Source: Wocania_A sp965224845
GTDB lineage: Bacteria > Bacteroidota > Bacteroidia > Flavobacteriales > Flavobacteriaceae
Direction of reading: 5' to 3'
NCBI GenBank assembly: GCA_965224845.1
Contig: CBDDAJ010000036.1
Location: forward strand, 139,606-203,605
Length of the DNA: 64,000 nt
Part shown: positions 18,654-26,478 of the stretch, one piece after another
Numbering within the stretch: the stretch's first letter is position 1
Layout of the letters: the number at the start of each line of letters is the position of its first letter
Notes under the pieces: model-generated
What the model was told of the DNA's origin: nothing
What the model saw: the letters and a program-made list of their open reading frames with translations, nothing else
Databases searched by the model: none
Position numbers and translations under genes: made by a program

Positions 18654-19711
18654 CTCTAGAAGAACTGAAAAAATCTGGACATATCATTTTTGAATGTATA
18701 AGCGGAAGTAGAGCTTATGGATTGGACACACCTACATCAGATATTGATATAAGAGGTGTGTTCATTCTTCCAAAGGAACGTTTTTATTCTTTGGACTATA
18801 TAGGTCAAGTTAACAATGAGTCTAATGATATTGTTTACTATGAACTACGAAAGTTTATAGAACTCTGTTCAAAAAACAACCCCAATATATTGGAGTTATT
18901 AAATGTGCCAGAGGAATGTATATTATATAAGCATCCTGTTTTTGACTACATAAAGCTTGACTACTTTCTGTCTAAACAATGTGAAAAGTCATTTGCTAAT
19001 TATGCTTATGCACAGATAAAAAAGGCTAGAGGTTTAGAAAAGAAAATTGTAAACCCTGTTGAAAAAGAGCGAAAATCCGTTTTAGATTTTTGCTTCGTAT
19101 ATGAAAATGGAAAATCAATGCCTTTAACAGTATTTTTGAATGCTAAAAATATAAAACAGCAAAACTGTGGTGTAGCTAATATTTCACACCTAAAAGATTG
19201 CAACAACTTATATCATAGTCTAAAGATTCCTTATAAGGGGATTATTCGAAGTGAAAGAGCAACTGATATTGCATTAAGTTCAATTCCTAAAGGAGAAAAA
19301 GCTCTAGGTATGCTATTCTTTAACAAAGATGGATATTCAACATATTGTAAAAAATATAAGGAATATTGGGACTGGGTAGGCAAACGAAATGAAGAACGTT
19401 ATAAAACAACTGTATCACATGGCAAGAATTATGATTCTAAAAATATGATGCATACGTTTAGATTATTACATGTGGCAAAGGAAATAGCTTCCGAAAGCAC
19501 CATTAATGTAAAACGTTCAGACAGAGTTTTTCTTTTAAATATCAAGAAAGGTAATTTTGAATACGATGAATTAGTAAGTTGGGCGGAAGAACGAAAATTA
19601 GAATTAGAGGAATTATATGCTACTTCTAATTTACCTGAAAGACCAGACTTAAATAGAATAAATAATCTTTTAATTGAAATTAGGAATAACTATTATAGTA
19701 ATGAAAGATGA
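18650..19711 (+). CDS. RlaP-type nucleotidyltransferase (second copy)
   Basis: A second polymerase-beta-fold enzyme with GSRAYGLDTPTSDIDIRG near residue 19. At 353 aa it is longer than its neighbour, with a helical C-terminal half (MMHTFRLLHVAKEIA, then SWAEERKLELEELY). It shares little with the first copy beyond the active site, so the two probably act on different ends, tRNAs or nucleotides. It starts in an ATGA overlap and ends with the same overlap into the next gene. Confidence 0.85.
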   Translation: MTLEELKKSGHIIFECISGSRAYGLDTPTSDIDIRGVFILPKERFYSLDYIGQVNNESNDIVYYELRKFIELCSKNNPNILELLNVPEECILYKHPVFDYIKLDYFLSKQCEKSFANYAYAQIKKARGLEKKIVNPVEKERKSVLDFCFVYENGKSMPLTVFLNAKNIKQQNCGVANISHLKDCNNLYHSLKIPYKGIIRSERATDIALSSIPKGEKALGMLFFNKDGYSTYCKKYKEYWDWVGKRNEERYKTTVSHGKNYDSKNMMHTFRLLHVAKEIASESTINVKRSDRVFLLNIKKGNFEYDELVSWAEERKLELEELYATSNLPERPDLNRINNLLIEIRNNYYSNER

Positions 19712-20124
19712 AAATTGAAGAGCAATATATAAGATATCCTAATGAAGTATCTGAAAAAAAATTATCTGATCGATTAGGATTATACTGGGAAGAATCAATG
19801 CAAGATTGGGAATTCACAGCATCTGATTCAAGAAGGTTGTCAGATTTCCTCAAAGTTTATCAAACTGAATTAGACAATGATGATGACAAATTTACTCTGA
19901 TGAGCTTAATAGTCTCTTCATTTGATGATGGTATTTCTGAGCCAGATATTGAAATGAAAGAGATGTGGGGAATTTGTAGAACCATTCTAGAAAAAGAATG
20001 CTTTTTGCATTTTTCAATTATCACGTATTGGAGTCTATTAGAAGAAAAAGATATGGAAAATGTCTTTTCAATTACTCCATATATGAGAGAAATATGGAAT
20101 AAAGTTGAAGTGAATTTTTTATAA
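19708..20124 (+). CDS. Unknown protein, last gene of the rtcB-rlaP operon, 138 aa
   Basis: Overlaps the previous gene by 4 bp (ATGA), so it is translationally coupled. The protein is acidic and mostly helical (DWEFTASDSRRLSDFLKVY ... FDDGISEPDIEMKEMW) with no motif I recognise. It resembles in composition the small, acidic immunity-like or adaptor proteins of mobile loci, but that is only an impression. Confidence 0.6.
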   Translation: MKIEEQYIRYPNEVSEKKLSDRLGLYWEESMQDWEFTASDSRRLSDFLKVYQTELDNDDDKFTLMSLIVSSFDDGISEPDIEMKEMWGICRTILEKECFLHFSIITYWSLLEEKDMENVFSITPYMREIWNKVEVNFL

Positions 20125-20151
20125 TTCCTTTTAGAAATTAAAAAATAATAG

Positions 20152-20261
20152 CATATTTGCATTCAATAATTACAAACAAAACAAAGTTTAGACCTATGAG
20201 TAATATTTTAATTAAACATAAAAAGGATGCTGAAAAGCTATTTCTATTGCATACGACATAG
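20152..20261 (+). other. Short transcription unit A with a 21-codon ORF
   Basis: CATATTTG at 20152-20159 resembles a -7 box; the same octamer opens units C and D. A 21-codon ORF (MSNILIKHKKDAEKLFLLHTT) runs from 20196 to 20261 and a strong terminator follows at 20291. The product could be a leader peptide or a small RNA. Confidence 0.35.
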
Positions 20262-20290
20262 CGAAAAAACTTTAAAAAAGATATAAAATA

Positions 20291-20323
20291 AAAAAGCGTC
20301 CAAGAAATTGGACGCTTTTTTTA
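20291..20323 (+). terminator. Rho-independent terminator of unit A
   Basis: AAAAAGCGTCC and GGACGCTTTTTTT enclose an 8-nt loop. Unit C ends with the same GCGTCC/GGACGC stem. Confidence 0.8.
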
Positions 20324-20388
20324 TAATTTTTTCTCGATTTGAAAACATGTGAGTTTAAAGTTAAATACCCGGTCATCAATTAGTTACA

Positions 20389-20503
20389 ATATCTGCATTA
20401 AGTGGACAGGGATTTTATTGCCTAAAAATCACACAACTAATTGATAATCAGTAAAATAATTTTAATTTTTTCTTGTGTAATTAAAAAAATGGTCATAGGT
20501 TTG
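20389..20503 (+). repeat. 115-bp promoter-bearing direct repeat, copy 1 (unit B)
   Basis: This segment is roughly 75-80% identical by eye to 26131-26246. Shared blocks include GGACAGGGAT, ACACAACTAATTGAT.ATCAG and TTTTTTCTTGTGTAATT. It contains ACACAA (20431-20436) and TTGTGT (20473-20478) as an inverted pair and ends in a promoter: TTG at 20473-20475, 20 nt, then a perfect TAGGTTTG at 20496-20503. The -33 box overlaps the inverted repeat, as expected for a regulated promoter. Confidence 0.65.
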
Positions 20504-20590
20504 TACCAGTGCTGAGCGGAGTCGAAGCATCGCAATTCCACACAGAGCGTGTTGAAATAAAAGCACAAAATAATTTAAAAAGAAGCAACA

Positions 20591-20674
20591 ATGTTATTTA
20601 TCAAATTACATAGTACCATGCAAAAAGAACCAGGTTCTATTGTGCATACGCTTCGAGACTACTTTCCTATTTAA
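20591..20674 (+). CDS. Unit B short ORF, 27 aa
   Basis: MLFIKLHSTMQKEPGSIVHT and seven more residues lie between the repeat-borne promoter and a terminator. The leader before it contains a GC-rich patch (GTGCTGAGCGGAGTCGAAGC) of the kind seen as dispersed repeats in Flavobacteriia. The ORF may be a leader peptide or chance. Confidence 0.25.
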   Translation: MLFIKLHSTMQKEPGSIVHTLRDYFPI

Positions 20675-20695
20675 TAGATTTCATCTATCATATTA

Positions 20696-20731
20696 AAAGA
20701 GTCCGAAGCCAAAAACGTTTCGGACTTTTTT
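20696..20731 (+). terminator. Rho-independent terminator of unit B
   Basis: AGTCCGAA pairs with TTTCGGACT, followed by T6. It isolates unit B from the operon starting at 20797. Confidence 0.8.
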
Positions 20732-20796
20732 GTACACCATATTTTGGTCATACTAAAGTGTTCACGGAACAAATAGTAAAGGTTAAAATATGATAA

Positions 20797-21486
20797 TTGA
20801 AACCAAAACATATCAAAGAAAAACGCGAGAAAGAAGTACGTCGCCTTTGGAAACGGCGTAGGGAAATCTGGCAAGAAATGCGCGCATTAGGTTATACAAA
20901 GTTAAAAACACCTATTCGGCATGGTTGGTTTAAAGAAATTATAATTACACACAAAATAGAACGCTATAAGAACGAGTCAGCTATTTTGGAAGTATATGAT
21001 AAGATTGAAAAACTTTTTTGGGGCAGAACAAAAGCAGAAGCACAAAAAAAGTGGGAACATCAAACCTCAAAACATCTTATTTATAAAGATTTCCCAACCA
21101 TAAGCAAACGGCAATTTAATAAGTTAAGTTTTAAAGCACAATGTTTGTGTGCACCATTTTATTATAGAAACGAACGCAAAGAACTAAAGCTTAGATTTTA
21201 TATAAGAATTCCAAAAGGAACTTATAGAATTAAATACACCAGAGCCTATATAACACATTCAAGACGGATTGACCCATTATTAGAAAGTGAGTCGGCTTTA
21301 TTAGAACAGCAGTTTTTAAAAAATGGCTATTACGAAGCAGACCAAAAACAATATAACTGGAGAAATTATTGGGATATGGAGCAGCGTGAAAAAGAGCGAT
21401 TAAAAACACAAAGGATCCTCAAAAGCCTTAAAAAATATGCTATAGAGGATATCTTAAAAGAAAACATATCATGGGAAATAAACTAA
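20797..21486 (+). CDS. Basic unknown protein, first gene of the rtcB2-prfH operon, 229 aa
   Basis: The frame must start at TTG 20797, since stop codons lie immediately upstream in frame. The protein is very rich in lysine and arginine (MKPKHIKEKREKEVRRLWKR), with aromatic-rich segments (HGWFKEIIITHKIERYKNES, NWRNYWDMEQREKERLKT). Its charge suggests contact with RNA or the ribosome, which would fit the PrfH-RtcB pathway. I do not recognise the family. It overlaps the next gene by 16 bp. Confidence 0.7.
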   Translation: MKPKHIKEKREKEVRRLWKRRREIWQEMRALGYTKLKTPIRHGWFKEIIITHKIERYKNESAILEVYDKIEKLFWGRTKAEAQKKWEHQTSKHLIYKDFPTISKRQFNKLSFKAQCLCAPFYYRNERKELKLRFYIRIPKGTYRIKYTRAYITHSRRIDPLLESESALLEQQFLKNGYYEADQKQYNWRNYWDMEQREKERLKTQRILKSLKKYAIEDILKENISWEIN

Positions 21487-21746
21487 GAGGGAAAGACCTA
21501 ATAAAATTAGGGTTTCCAAAAAATAACAGTATCAATATTGCTTTAGGACAAATAAACAGATACCGAAAAAGAGAAAAGAAAGAACGCATCTTGGAAGAAG
21601 CTAAAGCCGTATTACAGAATCCTGAAAAATTTCAAGGCAATGCCATTTGGGGAAAAGTAGCTGAGGGTTTAGTAAAACCTGTTGCCCGTGAAATTCCACA
21701 AATTGAAAAATACGAGAGCACCTTTCACCATTTATGGAGAAAATGA
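21471..21746 (+). CDS. RtcB N-terminal domain, separated from its core by a frame change
   Basis: The 91-aa frame (GNKLRGKDLIKLGFPKNNSI ... GKVAEGLVKPVAREIPQ) matches the N-terminal region preceding RtcB cores, including the copy at 16064 (ITGYTLIEMGF). The core continues in the +1 frame from 21682, and both frames are open from 21676 to 21746. Removing one A from the run at 21706-21710 would join them (reading IENTRAPFTIYG). This is either a true split gene, a frameshift or an assembly error; function as a separate protein is doubtful. Confidence 0.65.
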   Translation: MGNKLRGKDLIKLGFPKNNSINIALGQINRYRKREKKERILEEAKAVLQNPEKFQGNAIWGKVAEGLVKPVAREIPQIEKYESTFHHLWRK

Positions 21747-22863
21747 AATTGATGAACAAGCCAAGTATCAGTTATATGATGCTTTAAAATTGCCAATAGC
21801 AGTATCGGGAGCTTTAATGCCAGATGCACATTCAGGTTATGGTTTGCCAATAGGCGGTGTTTTAGCAACTGATAATGCAGTAATTCCTTATGGGGTTGGT
21901 GTAGATATTGGGTGTAGAATGTGTTTAACCATTTATCCAATGAAGGCTTCTTATTTAAAAGGGAAGCAACATCAACTGGAAAATATTTTATCTAATCATA
22001 CTAAATTTGGAATGTATGAAACACATGATAAAAAACACGATCATGAGATTTTTGAACGACCAGAGTTTAATGATATTCCATTACTAAAAAGGTTAAAGAT
22101 AAAAGCATTTAAGCAATTAGGAACTTCAGGAGGAGGTAATCACTTTGTGGAATTTGGAGTGATTTCAATATCTGATGAGAATAATCAATGGCAGCTAAAA
22201 GCAGGAGATTATATAGGCGTATTATCGCATAGTGGTTCAAGAGGATTAGGCGCAAATATTGCAAAACACTATACCTATTTGGCTTCGAAACAATGCCCAT
22301 TACCAAAAAATGTTCAGCATTTAGCTTGGTTGGATTTGGATACACATGATGGACAAGAATATTGGTTAGCAATGAATCTGGCAGGCGATTACGCAAAGGC
22401 ATGTCATGATGATATTCATTATCGTATAGGTAAGTTACTAGGCTCTAAAGCCGTAGTTAAGATTGATAATCATCACAATTTTGCTTGGAAAGAAATGGTA
22501 AACAATAAAGAATGTATTGTACATCGTAAAGGAGCAACACCAGCTAATAAAGGTGAGTTAGGCATTATTCCAGGATCGATGACTGCTCCTGGATATATAG
22601 TACAAGGCTTGGGTAATAACGAAAGTTTAAACTCAGCTTCTCATGGAGCAGGTCGATTGCATTCACGTAGAAAGTGTAAAGAGAAATTCACAAAAAGTGA
22701 CATAAAACAACAATTAAAGATGCATGATGTTACCCTTATTGGCGGAGGTGTTGATGAAGCTCCTATGGCATATAAGGACATCAAAAAGGTAATGAATAAT
22801 CAACAAGAATTGGTAGAAATGTTAGGAATATTTACACCAAAGATTGTGAGAATGGATAAATAA
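21682..22863 (+). CDS. rtcB: RtcB-family RNA ligase core (second copy, RtcB2 type)
   Basis: Carries a complete RtcB active site: DAHSGYGLPIGG, DIGCRM, GNHFVEFG, LSHSGSRGLGANI, KIDNHHNFAW and HGAGR with its histidine near residue 321 of this frame. It is clearly diverged from the first copy. Location two genes before prfH matches the RtcB2-PrfH module, reported to repair ribosomes cut in the decoding centre by ribotoxins. The apparent start (TTG 21682) lies inside the preceding frame and is probably not a real initiation site if the gene is really one frameshifted ORF. Confidence 0.9.
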   Translation: MPVKFHKLKNTRAPFTIYGENEIDEQAKYQLYDALKLPIAVSGALMPDAHSGYGLPIGGVLATDNAVIPYGVGVDIGCRMCLTIYPMKASYLKGKQHQLENILSNHTKFGMYETHDKKHDHEIFERPEFNDIPLLKRLKIKAFKQLGTSGGGNHFVEFGVISISDENNQWQLKAGDYIGVLSHSGSRGLGANIAKHYTYLASKQCPLPKNVQHLAWLDLDTHDGQEYWLAMNLAGDYAKACHDDIHYRIGKLLGSKAVVKIDNHHNFAWKEMVNNKECIVHRKGATPANKGELGIIPGSMTAPGYIVQGLGNNESLNSASHGAGRLHSRRKCKEKFTKSDIKQQLKMHDVTLIGGGVDEAPMAYKDIKKVMNNQQELVEMLGIFTPKIVRMDK

Positions 22864-22864
22864 A

Positions 22865-23806
22865 ATGGAAAGAATAACGATAAACTTGAATTTGAAACCA
22901 TCAGAACGTTGGTCATTTTTAAAAGCATATAAAGAAGACGTTAATAACCTTTTAAAATATTACTTAACAGATTTAAGTGATGCAGGAATTTTTGAAACAT
23001 ACATTGAAACCTATAAAGCATTATTTGTTTCCGAGTACTATAAGCAAGAAATAAGAACAATAAGTGAATATTGTGATTTTTCAGAAAATGAAATATTAAT
23101 CACTAATCTATACTATGATGCGCTAAAATTTGTATTTGGGTGTACTGCTTTTTGTGTTATCAATAAAGGAGAAAAATTACATGCTAGAAATTTAGATTGG
23201 TGGACAGAGAATAACATTCTTGGAGAATACACAAAAGTTTTTGATTTTGAAAAGAATGGAGAAATCATTTACTCATTGGTTGGTTGGCCAGGTTTTGTTG
23301 GTGCATTATCAGGAGTTAAAAAGGGAACGTTTTCAATTACGTTGAATGCAGTGTTAAGTAATGAGCCTCCTCAATTTGCGATTCCAATTACTTTTTTAAT
23401 ACGTGATGTTCTTGAAAATGCATCTAGTTTCGATGAAGCCGTTAAAATACTGTCTGTGACACCAATTGCTTCAGATTGTCTACTTATGATTGTTGGATGT
23501 AATAAAAATGAAAATGTTGTGATAGAAAGAACTCCAACTAAATATACTATTAGAAAGCCTGTTGGAGATAGTTTAATTGTTACCAATGAGTATTTGACAC
23601 TTACAGAAAATAAGTTAACAAAAGACACATTGCAATTAACAGCATCGGGAAGACATAATCGAGTAAAAGAGTTATTGGATTATGAAACACCATTAAGAGA
23701 AGTTGATTATTTCAATATTCTATCTGATAATAAAGTGAAAATGGACATTACAGTTCAACAAATGATATTCAATCCTAAAACTGGAGAAATTCATTTAAAA
23801 ACATAA
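22865..23806 (+). CDS. Ntn-hydrolase of the choloylglycine hydrolase/C45 type
   Basis: Residues 91-111 read FGCTAFCVINKGEKLHARNL, with Cys93 in the position of the N-terminal nucleophile exposed by self-cleavage, and the RN pair typical of acid ceramidase, penicillin acylase V and C45-type enzymes. These hydrolyse linear amide bonds. The gene starts one base after the rtcB stop codon and ends five bases before prfH, so it belongs to the repair operon. Why an amidase should be there is unclear; it could remove an acyl or peptidyl group. Length 313 aa. Confidence 0.75.
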   Translation: MERITINLNLKPSERWSFLKAYKEDVNNLLKYYLTDLSDAGIFETYIETYKALFVSEYYKQEIRTISEYCDFSENEILITNLYYDALKFVFGCTAFCVINKGEKLHARNLDWWTENNILGEYTKVFDFEKNGEIIYSLVGWPGFVGALSGVKKGTFSITLNAVLSNEPPQFAIPITFLIRDVLENASSFDEAVKILSVTPIASDCLLMIVGCNKNENVVIERTPTKYTIRKPVGDSLIVTNEYLTLTENKLTKDTLQLTASGRHNRVKELLDYETPLREVDYFNILSDNKVKMDITVQQMIFNPKTGEIHLKT

Positions 23807-23810
23807 GATT

Positions 23811-24506
23811 TTGAAAACAAAAACAATACAAATAACATCAGGAAGAGGACCTGTTGAATGTTGTTGGGTTGTGGCTCAAGTTTTAAAGTATTTCATTGAA
23901 GAGATAAAACAAGCGAAGATAGAATATACGCTTATACAAAGAGAACTTGGTACTGAAAACGGAACGCTACAATCTGCAACGATTCAATTACAGGGAAAGG
24001 CGTTGGAATCTTTTTTAAGCAATTGGTTAGGTACTGTACAATGGATAGGGAAATCATCTTTCAGAAAATTTCATAAGAGAAAGAATTGGTTTATAGGAAT
24101 CTATGAAATTCAAACAACCGAACAAACAAGCTTAAAAGCATCTGATATTAAATTCCAAGCCATTCGAAGTTCAGGACCAGGAGGGCAGCATGTCAATAAA
24201 GTAAGTTCAGCCATAAGGGCAACGCATACAAAGACGGGTATACAGGTTTTGGTTATGGAAAGCAGGTCTCAACATCAAAATAAAAAGATAGCTATAAAAC
24301 GATTACAGGAAAAAGTGACTGATTATAATAACGAACAATTAAAAGTATCCGTTCAGAATCAATGGGGAAACCACTTGAATTTAGAAAGAGGGAATTCAGT
24401 ACGTATTTTTAAGGGAACAGATTTTAAAACACAGAAAGTAACTAAAAGTTATAAGTCTAAAAGACAAGAACTAAAAAATAATTTAAGACAACAACAATGG
24501 GATTAA
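23811..24506 (+). CDS. prfH: PrfH, peptide chain release factor homologue
   Basis: A class I release-factor-like protein with the catalytic GGQ at residues 124-126 (SGPGGQHVNKVSSAIRATH) and the usual basic region after it, but lacking the long N-terminal domain and codon-recognition domain of RF1/RF2 (231 aa). PrfH is known to pair with RtcB2: it frees the nascent peptide from ribosomes with damaged 16S rRNA so that the ligase can reseal the cut. Start is TTG 23811. It overlaps the next gene by 10 bp. Confidence 0.92.
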   Translation: MKTKTIQITSGRGPVECCWVVAQVLKYFIEEIKQAKIEYTLIQRELGTENGTLQSATIQLQGKALESFLSNWLGTVQWIGKSSFRKFHKRKNWFIGIYEIQTTEQTSLKASDIKFQAIRSSGPGGQHVNKVSSAIRATHTKTGIQVLVMESRSQHQNKKIAIKRLQEKVTDYNNEQLKVSVQNQWGNHLNLERGNSVRIFKGTDFKTQKVTKSYKSKRQELKNNLRQQQWD

Positions 24507-25012
24507 CATTAGCAGACAGTTACTACTTAAAAGCAAAAGCAGCAACAGGTGGGTTTTGTAGTGATTGGGAAGAAGTCTGTGAAGCTTTAAACTATGCTCT
24601 TTCGTATGACGAAAATCATTGTGCTTCACTTTGTTTATTGGGAGAAATCTATGCAAAACATTTATCAATGCCAGACAAAGCATTTGATTGTTTTGATAAA
24701 GTAATTGCTATTGATACTAATTATGAAGATGTCTACCCAATGTATATTAAGCATCTTATCTGGAATAACAAGATAGATAGAGCAGGTAAGCTAATAACCT
24801 TTGCACAAACTATAAAAACTATTGACAAAGCTCAACTCAATTGGCTTTCATCATATATTGAAGAAACATTGGGAAATTACAAAGCTTGCTTGGAAGATTT
24901 AAAAGAAGCCAAAAAGCACTGTTATAATGATCATTATTTTGATTTTATGATAGATGAACAAAAACGCATAGAAAAGAAGATGAAATTAGATAAAAAAACA
25001 AAAACCATCTAA
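24497..25012 (+). CDS. TPR-like helical protein at the end of the rtcB2-prfH operon
   Basis: The 171-aa protein shows tetratricopeptide-like helices: DSYYLKAKAATGGFCSDWEE, NYALSYDENHCASLCLLGEI, PDKAFDCFDKVIAIDTNYED. It likely acts as an adaptor for the repair enzymes. The stop follows a 7-A run (24992-24998). In the +1 frame the DNA encodes a lysine-rich tail (KQKPSKKSKKKKKSKKK) ending at 25048, which looks like a genuine C-terminus lost by one extra A. I keep the frame as read. Confidence 0.7.
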   Translation: MGLTLADSYYLKAKAATGGFCSDWEEVCEALNYALSYDENHCASLCLLGEIYAKHLSMPDKAFDCFDKVIAIDTNYEDVYPMYIKHLIWNNKIDRAGKLITFAQTIKTIDKAQLNWLSSYIEETLGNYKACLEDLKEAKKHCYNDHYFDFMIDEQKRIEKKMKLDKKTKTI

Positions 25013-25057
25013 GAAATCGAAGAAGAAGAAAAAAAGCAAAAAGAAGTAATTATTTTA

Positions 25058-25082
25058 AACTACGCAACAACAATACGTAGTT
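25058..25082. promoter_or_regulatory. Inverted repeat before the pseudo-receiver gene
   Basis: AACTACG and CGTAGTT form a 7-bp stem around an 11-nt loop, about 50 bp before the start at 25131. It could be an operator or a weak end for the upstream operon; there is no clear T-run. Confidence 0.35.
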
Positions 25083-25130
25083 AAATTGAATTTTTGTCTT
25101 GTTAAATAAAAATCTATTAAAACTATTATT

Positions 25131-25802
25131 ATGAAAAGCTCAATTAATGTTTTTATAATTGAGAATGAGCCTTTAATTCTTGAAGTGTTCAAAAACACGT
25201 TAGAATATTTAAAGAAGTCTACGTATAATTTTAAAACCAAAACTGTAAAAAGTTACAATGACGCTTTAGCAGTAATCAATGAAACTGATAACTGCATTGT
25301 TTTCGATATGGTTATATTAAATATAAATATACCTTTGACAAACAATGAAAGACCAATCTTCGCTGAAGATTTAGGCTTAAAAATAAAAAAAATATATCCA
25401 GAAGCTAAATTTATAACCTTTAGTTCTCATTGCGATAATTATAGAATCAATACTATACTAAAAACACTTAATCCTGAAGGATTCTTTATAAAAAGCGATG
25501 TTGATTCTGAAGAACTTAAAAAAGCAGTGCATTTGGTTTTATCAGAAGATACATATTATAGTAAAATCATTTTGCGCTTTATAAGAAAACATATTTTTAA
25601 TTATATTGTTCTAGATAAAGCAGATAGACAACTTTTATATTTTTTATCAAAGGGAGTAAAAACAAAAGATTTATCAAAATATATTTATTTATCTGATTCA
25701 GGAATCCAGCGTCGTAAAAGACGTTTGAAAGAACTTTTTGAAATTGATAACGAAAATGACATGATGCTGTTAAAATTAGCTGAAGAGAAAGGGTTTATTT
25801 AA
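25131..25802 (+). CDS. Response regulator with a degenerate receiver and a LuxR-like C-terminus
   Basis: Residues 1-135 have the CheY-like fold pattern (NVFIIENEPLILEV, FITFSS, FFIKSD), but the usual phospho-accepting aspartate is an asparagine at about residue 64 (VILNINIP) and the first acidic pair is ENE. Phosphorylation is therefore unlikely. The C-terminal part (DRQLLYFLSKGVKTKDLSKY ... GIQRRKRRLKELF) is a LuxR/FixJ-like helix-turn-helix. It may control the adjacent repair operon or the units flanking it. Confidence 0.75.
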   Translation: MKSSINVFIIENEPLILEVFKNTLEYLKKSTYNFKTKTVKSYNDALAVINETDNCIVFDMVILNINIPLTNNERPIFAEDLGLKIKKIYPEAKFITFSSHCDNYRINTILKTLNPEGFFIKSDVDSEELKKAVHLVLSEDTYYSKIILRFIRKHIFNYIVLDKADRQLLYFLSKGVKTKDLSKYIYLSDSGIQRRKRRLKELFEIDNENDMMLLKLAEEKGFI

Positions 25803-25842
25803 ATTGTTTTTGTTTTAGAATAGATCCAAAAAATAAAAATGA

Positions 25843-25969
25843 CATATTTGCAAAACAAATGATACCGCAAAGATTACATAATAGTCAACAAATAGAGTTT
25901 TGTCTCTACGATTTTCGCTCTGAATATAGTGAGCGATTAGGACGCCATGTGATTTTTAGAAGTAATTGA
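25843..25969 (+). other. Short transcription unit C with a 36-codon ORF
   Basis: Starts with CATATTTG at 25843-25850, as in units A and D. A 36-codon ORF (MIPQRLHNSQQIEFCLYDFR and 16 more) spans 25859-25969. The terminator at 26003 has the same stem as unit A. A+B and C+D form two similar pairs on either side of the rtcB2 operon. Confidence 0.35.
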
Positions 25970-26002
25970 AGATATTATTGACCATAAATCATTATGAATT
26001 AT

Positions 26003-26032
26003 AAGCGTCCCATTAATCTGGACGCTTTTTTT
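26003..26032 (+). terminator. Rho-independent terminator of unit C
   Basis: GCGTCC and GGACGC enclose the loop CATTAATCT or similar, followed by T7. Confidence 0.8.
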
Positions 26033-26130
26033 ATGGAAATTTTTAAAATAATGTTTAAGAGTTAGAAAAAGGTAAAATAGAGAATTGAAACAGAAAGCAA
26101 TTGGGAGACAGACTGTTGTATAAAATGTTC

Positions 26131-26246
26131 AATATCCGTAAGTATACGGACAGGGATAGTATTGTTTAAACTTAACACAACTAATTGATTATCAGTAAAT
26201 TAAATTGATTTTTTCTTGTGTAATTCAAAAATTGCTTTCATATTTG
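26131..26246 (+). repeat. 116-bp promoter-bearing direct repeat, copy 2 (unit D)
   Basis: Matches 20389-20503 over its whole length with conserved blocks CGGACAGGGATAGTATTG and ACACAACTAATTGATTATCAG. TTG (26216-26218), 20 nt and CATATTTG (26239-26246) give exactly the promoter spacing of copy 1. TCCGT/ACGGA near 26135-26150 forms an extra small hairpin. It may drive the tRNA array, unless the terminator at 26434 is efficient. Confidence 0.65.
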
Positions 26247-26280
26247 CAACGTTAATAAACAATAACAGAATAATATAATA

Positions 26281-26409
26281 ATGAAACTTTATTTACAACA
26301 TATTTTATCATCAGATTTCTGTCTTCGCTCGCCGAAGAGCTTAGAGCTGTTTCATAGTTATGAGCAATGTAAATTTAGATTTAGGGAGAATACTTATGTT
26401 ATGAATTGA
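26281..26409 (+). CDS. Unit D short ORF, 42 aa
   Basis: MKLYLQHILSSDFCLRSPKS and 22 more residues. The DNA also forms a hairpin (TCTTCG ctcgc CGAAGA, near 26323-26340), so the unit may act as RNA. No known family. Confidence 0.25.
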   Translation: MKLYLQHILSSDFCLRSPKSLELFHSYEQCKFRFRENTYVMN

Positions 26410-26433
26410 TATAATTTTAACACAATAACAAGT

Positions 26434-26464
26434 AAAGCACCTCCCGAAAAGAGGTGCTTTTTTT
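26434..26464 (+). terminator. Rho-independent terminator of unit D
   Basis: AAAGCACCTC and GAGGTGCTTT with a 7-nt loop and a T tract, 15 bp before the first tRNA of the array. Confidence 0.8.
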
Positions 26465-26478
26465 ATGAGTAAGAATTA

